DNA of 11,369 nt from Planctomycetales bacterium. GTDB taxonomy: Bacteria; Planctomycetota; Planctomycetia; Planctomycetales; Planctomycetaceae. Below the pieces are notes generated by a model, which did not search any database, was not told the DNA's origin, and worked only from the letters and a program-made list of their open reading frames with translations. Where the stretch lies: NCBI GenBank assembly GCA_020050375.1, contig JAGVKR010000305.1, positions 1 through 11,369 on the forward strand, given 5' to 3'. Position 1 is the stretch's first letter. Each line of letters opens with the position of its first letter. Below, piece after piece: positions 1 through 7,068 of the stretch. The position numbers and the translations under genes are program-made.

Positions 1-1
1 C

Positions 2-832
2 TGCTTGCCGCGTCTCAACGCCAGCACCGGGGCCGCCTATCTCGGCGCGTCGGCGGCGCCCTTCGCGGTCGAATCCGATCCGAACACACCCAATTTCGCG
101 GTTCCCGATCTGGCGCCGCCGCTGGCGGTGCGCGGCGATCGGCTCGCATCGCGGCAGGGGTTGTTGACCGAGATCGATCGGTATCGGAAGACCGGCGATA
201 TCAAGGCCAACCCGTCGGCGCAGGTGGTCGGCGCGTTTCAGCAGAAGGCGTTCGACCTGATGACGTCGTCCGCCACCAAAGCCGCCTTCGACATCCAGCA
301 GGAGTCGCCCGAGCTGCGCGAGCAATACGGCCGAACTTCGCTGGGCCAGTCGTGCCTGATGGCGCGGCGACTGGTCGAAGCGGGGGTGCGTTGCGTCACT
401 ATCGACCACACCAACTGGGACACGCACCACAACTGCTTTCCGGTGCTGAAAGACGAGATGCTGCCGGTGCTCGATCGCGGGCTGGCGGCCCTGTTTCGCG
501 ACCTTGCCGATCGCGGCATGCTCGAAACGACGCTCGTTGTCGTCTCGGGGGAATTCGGACGCACCCCGCGAATCAATCAATTCGCCGGCCGCGACCACTG
601 GGGGCCGTCGTTCACCGTCGCCATCGCTGGAGGCGGCATCCAGGGAGGGCGGGTCGTGGGACGCTCCGACAGCCGGGCCGAGAAACCCGACACGCCGGTC
701 GTAGGCCCCGAAGACCTTGCGGCGACGGTGTATCGACAGATGGGAATCGACCCGGACGACGAGTTCTACACGCCGGAAGGTCGACCGGTGAAAATCGCCA
801 ACAACGGCAAGGTGATCCGCGAATTGTTGTGA
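2..832 (+). CDS. DUF1501 domain protein, C-terminal part (5' end outside window)
   Basis: The reading frame is open from the left edge, so only the last 276 codons, stop included, are seen. The visible part matches the C-terminal half of the DUF1501 family, which has an alkaline-phosphatase/sulfatase-like fold and is greatly expanded in planctomycetes. Numbering from the first full codon, a D-H-T-N-W-D-T-H-H cluster lies at 135-143, the family signature GEFGRTP at 183-189 and GRDHW at 196-200. A glycine-rich strand (AGGGIQGG) follows and the end is the usual ELL. The Asp and His residues could bind metal, but no enzymatic activity is established for the family. Members usually carry a Tat-type signal at the N-terminus, which cannot be checked here. 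The stop TGA overlaps an in-frame GTG of the next gene and lies 20 bp before its preferred TTG start, so the two are probably co-transcribed. The family call is secure; the function is unknown. Confidence 0.93.
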   Translation, partial: CLPRLNASTGAAYLGASAAPFAVESDPNTPNFAVPDLAPPLAVRGDRLASRQGLLTEIDRYRKTGDIKANPSAQVVGAFQQKAFDLMTSSATKAAFDIQQESPELREQYGRTSLGQSCLMARRLVEAGVRCVTIDHTNWDTHHNCFPVLKDEMLPVLDRGLAALFRDLADRGMLETTLVVVSGEFGRTPRINQFAGRDHWGPSFTVAIAGGGIQGGRVVGRSDSRAEKPDTPVVGPEDLAATVYRQMGIDPDDEFYTPEGRPVKIANNGKVIRELL

Positions 833-838
833 CCGCCC

Positions 839-843
839 GGGAG
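839..843 (+). promoter_or_regulatory. Shine-Dalgarno that decides a TTG start
   Basis: GGGAG at 839-843 lies 9 nt before the TTG at 853. This supports TTG 853 over the in-frame GTG at 829, which overlaps the upstream stop codon. No ATG in this frame gives a signal peptide so well placed. Confidence 0.55.
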
Positions 844-852
844 AATGACGAA

Positions 853-3249
853 TTGAACAGACTCCACCGGCCATTCCGTGATCGCTTGTTGAAGTGCGCC
901 GCGGCAGTCTCCACGATCGTGGCGAGCGGATTTGCCGCGTCCAGCGCCTGGGCCGATCCGCCGGTGGCGATGTACCTCTTTCCCGCGGGAGGACAGCGCG
1001 GGACGGAAGTCCGGTTTCGCGTCGGCGGGCTCTACATGGACCGTTCGGCGGCGTTCGAGATGCCGGGTCCGGGAGTCCGCGCGGTGCCGCGGATCGAGCA
1101 GACGAAAACGGCCTGGTTCGAAGGGCCGGTCATTCCGCTCGTCGATTCGCAGCAGGCGGAAGACTATCCCAAAGACCTCGCCGGAAGCGTGACAATCGAC
1201 ACCAATGCGTCGCGCGGTCCGCGCGCCTGGCGCGTTTCGACGTCGCAGGGAGCCACGTCGGCCCGTCCGTTTTTTGTCGGCGATTTGCCCGAAGTGGTCG
1301 AAGAGGAGATCGACGGCCGGGCTGTGCCTGTGCCCGTGCGCTTGCCCGTCACGATCAACGGTCGGATTTTTCCTCGTGAAGACGTCGACATCTGGGCTTT
1401 CGAGGCGAAGGCCGGCCAGTCGATCACTTGCTCAGCCGTGGCCGGAAAGCTCGGCGCGCCGCTCGAGCCACGTCTCGAAATTCGCGATGCACAGGGGCGA
1501 AGGATCGCTGAGAGTGACGAACGAAAGGCCGGTATGGTCGACACGCTCGTTCGCTTCGTTGCGCCGAACGACGGCACGTATCTCGTGCATGTTCACGATC
1601 TGAAGTTCGGCGGGCTGCAAAACTTCGTCTATCGGTTGACGGTCACCGCCGGGCCCTACGTCGATCACGTCTTTCCACTCGGAGGCCGTCGAGGGAGTCA
1701 GACCGCCTTCGAGCTTTCGGGGCAGAATGTTCCCGGTCCACCGGTGGCGATGGCGCTGCCGGCCGACGGACCGGCCCGTTACGAGCCGACACCGATAATT
1801 GGGGAGGCGCCCGCAAACGTGTTCGCCATCGAGCTCGATGACCTGCCGGAAATGATCGAGCAGGGACCGAACGACGAATTGACGCTGGCGACGCCGGTCG
1901 AAGCACCGGTTGTGTTCAATGGAAGGATTGAACGGCCGGGGGATATTGACTGCTGGTCGTTCCGCGGGACGAAGGACGTGATCTACGACATCGACCTGCG
2001 TGCCGCGCGACTCGGATCGCCACTCGATTCGGTTCTCGTCCTGTTCGATGCCGACGGGAAGGAGCTGGCCCGTTCTGATGACCTTTCGGGCAGCCAGACC
2101 GACTCGCAGTTGCGATTCACGGCTCCCGTCGACGGCGTCTTCCGGTTGCGGGTCGAAGAGCGGCTGGCATCGCGAGGCGGCCAGGCGTTTGCCTACCGAT
2201 TGCGTGTCGCACAGGCGATCCCCGATTTCCGTTTGCAGCTTGTGACCGATGCACTGTCGATCGATCGCGGTGCCGAAGCGAAGCTCAAGGTGAGGGCTGA
2301 ACGACAAAATGGTTTTTCCGGTGAGATCAAAATGGAATGCGGCACCTTGCCCACGGGGGTGAGCGTCGATCTGCCGACGATCGCCGCAACGGCAAACGAA
2401 GTCGAATTGACGTTCAAGGCGGCGCAGAACGCGGCGATTTCCGTGCAAAGTCTTTCGATTCGTGGCACAGGCGTGATCGCCGACCAAACGACGGCGCGTC
2501 CCGCGAAGTTCCGCGTTGCCGCCGACGAGACTCTGGATGTCGAGCCGTTATTGCTGGCCGTTTGCATGCCAACACCCTACAAGCTCAAGGGGATATTTGA
2601 GATCCGATATGCCGATCGCGGGACGGGCGCGGTCAAGCGCTTCTCCGTGGATCGCGGGGGGTACGAAGGACCGCTTGAAGTCCGTCTGGCCGATCGGCAG
2701 ATGCGACACCAGCAAGGGGTCACGGGACCGATCCTCACCGTGCCGGCCGGCGTCAGCGAGTTCGATTATCCCGTGACGTTTCCTCCGTGGATGGAAGTCG
2801 GCCGAACCAGCCGCACGTGCGTCATGGCGGTTGGTGAGATCCTCGATGCCGACGGCACGAAACACACCGTCAGCTTCACGTCGCTGCACGAATATGAGCA
2901 GATCGTGGCGATCGTCGACCCGGGCCAGGTCAGTCTCGACGTCGATCGTCGTTCGGTGACGGCAGTCCCCGGAGGCACCGCAAAGCTCCCATTGCAACTG
3001 GGCCGCGGCGTCGGACTCGACGGCGAAGCGCGGGTCGAGCTCGTCGTCCCCAGACACATCCGGGGCGTCTCGGCCGAACCGGTGCGGATCGCTCCGGGAT
3101 CAGACACAGGGACGATCGTGCTGTGGTTCGCCGAAAACGATTGCGGGCCGTTCAACATGCCGCTGATCGTGCGCGCTACAACACATCAGCGCAACAAGTT
3201 GACCGCCGTCGCCGAGGCGTCGATCGAGATCGTGGTGCCGGAAAAGTGA
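853..3249 (+). CDS. Exported PPC-domain protein with duplicated N-terminal module
   Basis: Predicted 798-residue secreted or periplasmic protein. The TTG start at 853 is chosen because a good SD precedes it and it gives a clean signal peptide: basic residues R3-K14, a hydrophobic stretch at about 15-30, and likely cleavage after A34 (SAWA/DPP). Two bacterial pre-peptidase C-terminal (PPC) domains are visible at about 165-264 and 352-452. Each starts with NGRI, followed by D-(V/I)-D-(I/C)-W-(A/S)-F. Each is preceded by an FPxGGxRG segment (43-50 and 274-281), so the first 450 residues are a tandem duplication of [FPxGGxRG + PPC]. Residues about 455-798 are probably Ig-like beta-sandwich. No catalytic domain is seen, so a binding or structural role at the cell surface is likely. 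PPC domains usually sit on secreted hydrolases, but planctomycetes have many stand-alone ones next to DUF1501 and DUF1549/1553 genes. An alternative start is GTG 829. Confidence 0.9.
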   Translation: MNRLHRPFRDRLLKCAAAVSTIVASGFAASSAWADPPVAMYLFPAGGQRGTEVRFRVGGLYMDRSAAFEMPGPGVRAVPRIEQTKTAWFEGPVIPLVDSQQAEDYPKDLAGSVTIDTNASRGPRAWRVSTSQGATSARPFFVGDLPEVVEEEIDGRAVPVPVRLPVTINGRIFPREDVDIWAFEAKAGQSITCSAVAGKLGAPLEPRLEIRDAQGRRIAESDERKAGMVDTLVRFVAPNDGTYLVHVHDLKFGGLQNFVYRLTVTAGPYVDHVFPLGGRRGSQTAFELSGQNVPGPPVAMALPADGPARYEPTPIIGEAPANVFAIELDDLPEMIEQGPNDELTLATPVEAPVVFNGRIERPGDIDCWSFRGTKDVIYDIDLRAARLGSPLDSVLVLFDADGKELARSDDLSGSQTDSQLRFTAPVDGVFRLRVEERLASRGGQAFAYRLRVAQAIPDFRLQLVTDALSIDRGAEAKLKVRAERQNGFSGEIKMECGTLPTGVSVDLPTIAATANEVELTFKAAQNAAISVQSLSIRGTGVIADQTTARPAKFRVAADETLDVEPLLLAVCMPTPYKLKGIFEIRYADRGTGAVKRFSVDRGGYEGPLEVRLADRQMRHQQGVTGPILTVPAGVSEFDYPVTFPPWMEVGRTSRTCVMAVGEILDADGTKHTVSFTSLHEYEQIVAIVDPGQVSLDVDRRSVTAVPGGTAKLPLQLGRGVGLDGEARVELVVPRHIRGVSAEPVRIAPGSDTGTIVLWFAENDCGPFNMPLIVRATTHQRNKLTAVAEASIEIVVPEK

Positions 3250-3284
3250 GATCGGCGCGCGGCGCACTTGTTGCAGCGACTTGC

Positions 3285-3352
3285 GAAGAGGCAAGCACGA
3301 TGCGAGTTGGTATTGCTCGACAGCAAGGGCGCTCAATGGGCTCTGCCTCTTC
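3285..3352 (+). repeat. Long-range inverted repeat enclosing a hairpin, before the acylase gene
   Basis: In the 115-bp gap between the PPC and acylase genes, GAAGAGGCA (3285-3293) and TGCCTCTTC (3344-3352) are perfect 9-nt complements separated by 50 nt. Inside them TTGCT-CGAC-AGCAA (3313-3326) forms a 5-bp stem with a 4-nt loop. The outer stem closes 12 nt before the acylase ATG, where no Shine-Dalgarno can be seen. There is no T-run after either arm, so it does not resemble an intrinsic terminator. It could be a structured 5' leader or chance. Confidence 0.35.
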
Positions 3353-3364
3353 ACGACACACATC

Positions 3365-5617
3365 ATGAGAATCACCTCGAATTCGCGCCCCTTCGACATC
3401 GCCGGTGCGACGCTCGACATCGGGCGTACGAGCGGCGGCGTGATCGAGATCTGCGGACGTGATCAGCTCGATCTCATGCGCGGGCTGGGGTTCGTACACG
3501 CCCACGACCGCCTCACGCAGATGTCGCTCGTGCGTCTGGTCGGGCAGGGGCGGCTCTGTGAATGCCTGGACGACAGTGAAGAATCGCTGGCGATCGACGT
3601 TTTCATGCGGCAGTTGGGTTTCGTTCATCTGGCACGCGACGAAGCAGGCCGCTGCACACCGGAGGCCGCGAGTTTTGCCGAGGCGTATGCGGAAGGTGTG
3701 AACGCCGGCCTGCGCCGACATTCGCGGCCGTGGGGATTGAAATTGGCGGGTCTTCGTCCTGAACCGTGGGAACTGGCCGACACGCTGCTCACGATCCTCC
3801 TCATGTCGTATGTGGGGCTGGCCCAGACACAGCAGGACCTCGAAAAATTCCTGATCCAGTCGCTGCAGGCGGGAGTCGACCGCGACAGACTCAAGCAGCT
3901 TTTCGCTCCGCATCTCGATGGACTGACAGACGAGCTGGCCGAACTGACGAAGAAGGTCCGTGTCGTTGATCCGGTGATTGCTCGATTTCCGGCAATTCTC
4001 CCGGCGTTCACGGCGAGCAACAACTGGGCGGTGGCGCCGTGGAAGTCGGCCACCGGCTCGGCGCTGGAGTGCCATGACCCGCATCTCGAATGCAATCGAC
4101 TGCCGGCCGTCTGGTGCGAAGTCGTCTTGCACACCCCCGACGACTATCAGATCGGCGTGACGATGCCGGGTGTTCCCGGCCTGATCATGGGGCGCACGCG
4201 CGACGTTTCCGTGGGCTTCACCTACGGTTTCATGGATATGGTCGATTACTTCATTGAAGAATGCGAAGCTGGCAACTATCGCCGTGAGTCAGGCTGGCTT
4301 CCTTTTCATGTACGGCGCGAAACGATTCGAAGGAAGAAACATCCCGCACTGACAATCGCGGTCTACGAGAATGAACTTGGCACGCTCGAGACGGATCCCC
4401 GCCAGACGAAGCCACCCGAGGGGCACTATTTGTGCCGCGCGTTCTCCGCAATGCGAGGCGGTTCGGCCCGATCACTGCACGCGCTTTCACAGTGGCCGCG
4501 GGCACGATCGGCCGAAGAGGCACAATGCGTCCTCCGGGACGTATCCATCTCGTGCAACTGGGTGCTCGCCGATCGGGCGGGCAACATCGGCTACCAGCAA
4601 TCGGGGCTGCTCCCGGATCGTCCGCACTCGGGACTTTATCCGCTTCCCGCCTGGGATGCCAAAGCCGTGTGGCGGGGGATCGTCCCGGTCGAACAACTCG
4701 CCTCGCTGCTCAATCCCCCCGAAGGATTCATCGTCACCGCCAACGACGATTGCAATCAGCCGGGGAAGCCACTTTCGATCAACGCCTGCCAGGGCCCGTA
4801 TCGGGCCGAACGGATCCGCGAGTTGCTGGCCGCAAAGGACAAGTTGACGATCGCCGACATGCAGGCGATTCAGGCCGACCTGTTTTCAACGCAGGCGCGG
4901 CGATTCATGGAGCAGATTCGTCCGCTGGTCCCCCCGACGGAAGGAGGAAAGGATTTTCTGAAATGGACTCTGCACTACTCGGGCGACTTGGAGGAGACAA
5001 TGTGGGACAGGCAGGCGTCATGGTTCGAAGAATTCTACCGGCGGCTGTTGCGCGACGTCTTTGGCGGCGGCTTCTTCGGCACGGCGGCTTGGGATGCGCT
5101 TGTCGGATCGACTAATCTGATCGACGTCTATTTCCATTACTTCGACGCCATCCTGCTCGGTGGGCGAAAGGGACACGAAAATCGCTGGTTCGGCCAGCGG
5201 ACCCGCGAAAATGCCATGCGCCCGATTCTCGAAAATGTCCTGCATGACTCCGGCATGCCGGTTCGTGGCTGGATCGAAAAGCGACAAGTCACAATGCAGA
5301 ATCTGCTCCTCGCGGGCAAACTGCCGCGATGGCTCAATCGACTGCTCAAAGTTGACTACGGCCCGATCACCCTCTCCGGAAACCGTTCGACGGTTGTCCA
5401 GGGAGCGATCTTCAAGAGCCACGGACGAGTCTCGACGTTCGCCCCTTCCTATCGTGCGATCACCGACATGGGGACCGACGAGGTCCTCACCGCACTGGCC
5501 GGAGGACCGTCGGAACGCGTGTTGTCGCCCCTCTATACGGCCGACATCCGCCGCTGGCTGGCGTTCGAGTACAAGACATTGCGCGGGATTGCCAGTCTCC
5601 CAGTCGGCGTGCGATAA
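3365..5617 (+). CDS. Penicillin acylase family protein (peptidase S45, Ntn hydrolase)
   Basis: Predicted 750-residue N-terminal-nucleophile amidohydrolase. The family is made as one chain, cuts itself before a serine and then hydrolyses an amide such as an acyl side chain of a beta-lactam or an acyl-homoserine lactone. The alpha part has the typical GLGFVHAHDRLTQM (41-54). The new N-terminus of the beta chain is expected at S218 in ASNNWAV. ECHDPHL (235-241), GVPGLIMGRTRDVSVGFTYG (269-288) and the D-x-x-D-Y-x-x-E motif follow in family order. VTAND near N460 probably holds the oxyanion-hole Asn. ATG 3365 is chosen because similarity starts just after it; an upstream TTG at 3281 would add 28 residues unlike the family. 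No SD is visible. Members are usually exported and processed in the periplasm, but no signal peptide is seen with either start. The substrate cannot be read from sequence. It converges on the carboxypeptidase gene, 15 bp away. Confidence 0.9.
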   Translation: MRITSNSRPFDIAGATLDIGRTSGGVIEICGRDQLDLMRGLGFVHAHDRLTQMSLVRLVGQGRLCECLDDSEESLAIDVFMRQLGFVHLARDEAGRCTPEAASFAEAYAEGVNAGLRRHSRPWGLKLAGLRPEPWELADTLLTILLMSYVGLAQTQQDLEKFLIQSLQAGVDRDRLKQLFAPHLDGLTDELAELTKKVRVVDPVIARFPAILPAFTASNNWAVAPWKSATGSALECHDPHLECNRLPAVWCEVVLHTPDDYQIGVTMPGVPGLIMGRTRDVSVGFTYGFMDMVDYFIEECEAGNYRRESGWLPFHVRRETIRRKKHPALTIAVYENELGTLETDPRQTKPPEGHYLCRAFSAMRGGSARSLHALSQWPRARSAEEAQCVLRDVSISCNWVLADRAGNIGYQQSGLLPDRPHSGLYPLPAWDAKAVWRGIVPVEQLASLLNPPEGFIVTANDDCNQPGKPLSINACQGPYRAERIRELLAAKDKLTIADMQAIQADLFSTQARRFMEQIRPLVPPTEGGKDFLKWTLHYSGDLEETMWDRQASWFEEFYRRLLRDVFGGGFFGTAAWDALVGSTNLIDVYFHYFDAILLGGRKGHENRWFGQRTRENAMRPILENVLHDSGMPVRGWIEKRQVTMQNLLLAGKLPRWLNRLLKVDYGPITLSGNRSTVVQGAIFKSHGRVSTFAPSYRAITDMGTDEVLTALAGGPSERVLSPLYTADIRRWLAFEYKTLRGIASLPVGVR

Positions 5618-5632
5618 TCCATGGCAGAGCTG

Positions 5633-6577
5633 TCATTCGCGATGCCCGCGTTCGCGCCAGGCCCAGCGGTAGAGGTTGCGCGAGTCGGAGACGGCGGCAG
5701 CGGCGGAAGGGGCTCCCAGCACGACGACGATCAGGCTGTCCTTTCCGCGGTCGCCGGTCGAAACCAGGCACGAGCCGGCCGCCCTCGTGTAACCGGTTTT
5801 GACGCCGCTGTAACCGGTGATCGCCAGCAGCCGATTCGTGTTTTTCCACGTCAGCGTGCGGCGTTTCCCGTCCCGGCCGACAACTTCGACATCGTGCTGC
5901 CGAGTTCCGACAATTTCGCGAAACAGCGGGATTTGCCGGGCAGCGGCAGTCAGGCGGATTAGATCAGCGGCGCTTGATGCGTGCCCTTTCTCGGGAAGCC
6001 CGTTGGGGTTGATGTACCGGGTCGCCGACATTTCCAGACGTTTGGCGACCCGGTTCATCTCCGCGACGAACCGTGCCAGCGAGTCGTCGCCGGCCTTGCG
6101 GGACGCCGGCTCGAACCGCTTCCCGAAATGTTCGGCCAGGGCGACCGCCGCATCGTTGCCGGAAGGTAGCAGCAAGGCGTACAGCATTTCCTTCACGGCC
6201 AGCTTCTCACCGGGCCGTAAATCGCAGGACGAACCGCTCGTTCGGGCCGCCAGCTCGGAAAACGTGACCGGCTGCTCCAGCAAACTCTCGTCTTTTCGGA
6301 TCAATTGAAGGATGACGTGGGCCGTCATGATCTTCGTCGTGCTTGCCGCATCGACGACGGCGTCGGCCTTGAATTCACCGACCAGGGCTCCGGTCGCGGC
6401 GTCGGCGACGGCCCATTGGCAGCAACTGACATAGGGGGGGCCGGCCAGCAGATCGCGGGGCTGAAGGTCGTCCGCGGCGGCGTCACCCCCCCCTCGCACC
6501 AACCCGGCGATCAGGATCAACCGCACCCATCGGCCGGACACCCCCGGACCACCTCCCTGGCACATCCAACCCTCCAT
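5633..6577 (-). CDS. D-alanyl-D-alanine carboxypeptidase (peptidase S11, PBP5/6-like)
   Basis: Predicted 314-residue low-molecular-weight penicillin-binding protein that removes the terminal D-Ala from peptidoglycan pentapeptides in the periplasm. All three active-site motifs of the serine DD-peptidase fold are present and in order: S79-T-T-K82 (nucleophile serine and lysine), S139-G-N141 and K260-T-G262. The surrounding sequences (DAASTTKIMTA, LLPSGNDAAVALAEH, GYSGVKTGYT) are typical of family S11. The protein ends about 50 residues after KTG, so the C-terminal PBP5_C beta domain and membrane-anchoring amphipathic helix of E. coli PBP5 are absent. The N-terminus has a short hydrophobic core (LILIAGLV, 20-27) and an AAA-DD cleavage-like site near 35. 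Three starts are possible: ATG 6577 (GGAGG 8 nt upstream, chosen), ATG 6565 and GTG 6541 (GGAGG 10 nt upstream, giving a more compact signal peptide). The family and reaction are secure; the start is not. Confidence 0.93.
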   Translation of the reverse strand: MEGWMCQGGGPGVSGRWVRLILIAGLVRGGGDAAADDLQPRDLLAGPPYVSCCQWAVADAATGALVGEFKADAVVDAASTTKIMTAHVILQLIRKDESLLEQPVTFSELAARTSGSSCDLRPGEKLAVKEMLYALLLPSGNDAAVALAEHFGKRFEPASRKAGDDSLARFVAEMNRVAKRLEMSATRYINPNGLPEKGHASSAADLIRLTAAARQIPLFREIVGTRQHDVEVVGRDGKRRTLTWKNTNRLLAITGYSGVKTGYTRAAGSCLVSTGDRGKDSLIVVVLGAPSAAAAVSDSRNLYRWAWRERGHRE

Positions 6578-6585
6578 TCCCTCGG

Positions 6586-6590
6586 CCTCC
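6586..6590 (-). promoter_or_regulatory. Shine-Dalgarno of the carboxypeptidase gene
   Basis: On the minus strand GGAGG at 6590-6586 is 8 nt before ATG 6577. A second GGAGG at 6556-6552 sits 10 nt before the in-frame GTG 6541, so the SD evidence prefers 6577 but does not exclude the shorter form. Confidence 0.5.
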
Positions 6591-6728
6591 GACCAGAATC
6601 AATTGTGCTGCATGTCGGCAGTATCGTCATCAGGACCGGAATTGCATTTGTCCGATTGAGGGGACGCCTGCACCGACCTCGCCACGCCGTAAGGCACCTA
6701 ACATTAAAGTCATCATGTCTCGACGGTT

Positions 6729-6756
6729 CCATCAACGAAAAGCATCGAATTGATGG
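6729..6756. repeat. Inverted repeat in the AT-richer part of the divergent region
   Basis: CCATCAA (6729-6735) and TTGATGG (6750-6756) are perfect 7-nt complements around 14 nt, and an inner CGA/TCG pair can extend the stem past a 2-nt AA bulge. It could be a repressor site or an RNA hairpin in the carboxypeptidase leader on the minus strand. No protein family is implied by the sequence. Confidence 0.35.
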
Positions 6757-6776
6757 ACGCCATCAGAATCGCAACT

Positions 6777-6791
6777 CATTGTAAATCAATG
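6777..6791. repeat. Short inverted repeat CATTG-N5-CAATG
   Basis: CATTG (6777-6781) and CAATG (6787-6791) flank TAAAT. With a half-site length of 5 and a centre spacing of 5 it has the geometry of a small operator, but such a repeat also arises by chance. It lies about 20 bp from the larger repeat and about 100 bp upstream of the plus-strand promoter. Confidence 0.25.
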
Positions 6792-6886
6792 CTTTAAGGA
6801 GTATCTTGGCCGGAGTGCATGGCATTGAATCGGTCCTGTCGGTTCCTCCAGCGGCGACCGGCTCCCGGCCTGGCCGTCAATCCTGG

Positions 6887-6915
6887 TTGACCCTGCTGCC
6901 GATATTACATATGAT
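6887..6915 (+). promoter_or_regulatory. Sigma70-type promoter of the adaptor gene
   Basis: TTGACC at 6887-6892 (5 of 6 with the -35 consensus) and TATGAT at 6910-6915 (5 of 6 with the -10 consensus) are 17 nt apart, the ideal spacing. Transcription should start near 6921-6925. That gives a leader of about 145 nt before the adaptor ATG at 7068, and places the start at or just before an ATG at 6925. Confidence 0.65.
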
Positions 6916-6924
6916 CGAGCCTTG

Positions 6925-7068
6925 ATGGATGCTCTGGTTTTGCGGGTCTGCGTTCCCCGCGCCGGGCGACTGGCAATCCTGTCGACGCCATGGGCGAGCC
7001 CCGTGGTGCAAAAGGAGGCAGCAGGAAATGCCGGGCGAATCGAAACCCAGGGAAGCTCCCTAACCTAA
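6925..7068 (+). CDS. Candidate 47-residue leader ORF overlapping the adaptor start
   Basis: An ATG at 6925 opens a 47-codon frame whose stop TAA (7066-7068) shares its last A with the adaptor ATG (TAATG, 7066-7070), the classic arrangement for translational coupling. The ATG lies 9 nt after the -10 box, so the transcript could be leaderless or nearly so; no Shine-Dalgarno precedes it. The peptide begins MDALVLRVCV and is hydrophobic at first, then polar (VQKEAAGNAGRIETQ). It resembles nothing I know. It may be a real small protein, a regulatory leader peptide or a chance frame. Confidence 0.25.
   Translation: MDALVLRVCVPRAGRLAILSTPWASPVVQKEAAGNAGRIETQGSSLT
7028..7063 (+). CDS. Candidate 11-codon mini-ORF behind a strong Shine-Dalgarno
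   Basis: AAAAGGAGG (7010-7018) is the strongest ribosome-binding sequence seen in the window and is 9 nt before ATG 7028. That ATG is not in frame with the adaptor. It reads MPGESKPREAP and stops at 7061-7063, 4 nt before the adaptor ATG. A small GGGA-AGC-TCCC hairpin (7050-7060) overlaps its last codons. It may deliver ribosomes to the adaptor start by termination-reinitiation. It is too short to be called from coding statistics. Confidence 0.25.
   Translation: MPGESKPREAP

Larger units (their letters stand above)
6578..7067. other. Divergent intergenic region between carboxypeptidase and adaptor genes
   Basis: This 490-bp stretch separates two divergent genes and has no long gene of its own. 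From about 6700 to 6800 it is visibly AT-richer than the rest of the window and holds two inverted repeats. A strong plus-strand promoter lies at 6887-6915 and a leader with two small candidate ORFs runs up to 7067. GCGGG (6942-6946) and CCCGC (6956-6960) form a small hairpin in that leader. I could not find a convincing minus-strand promoter for the carboxypeptidase. Confidence 0.7.

Noticed and set aside
352..852. Extension of the PPC frame upstream into the DUF1501 gene
   Set aside because: It would overlap 480 bases of a conserved gene, and its translation is Arg-rich and unlike any family. The signal peptide and SD put the start at 853.
1432..2487. 351-codon open frame on the minus strand inside the PPC gene
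   Set aside because: It is antisense to the two PPC domains and carries no recognisable motif.
6779..6807. TTGTAA-17-TATCTT as a second plus-strand promoter
   Set aside because: It has only 4 of 6 matches in each box and a far better candidate lies 100 bp downstream.
6990..7067. N-terminal extension of the adaptor from ATG 6990
   Set aside because: There is no Shine-Dalgarno, and the 26 added residues would not be expected before the anchor helix. ATG 7068 is a better start.
6916..7067. A known riboswitch in the adaptor leader
   Set aside because: I looked for cobalamin, c-di-GMP and similar conserved cores and found no full match. The hairpins are short and nonspecific.
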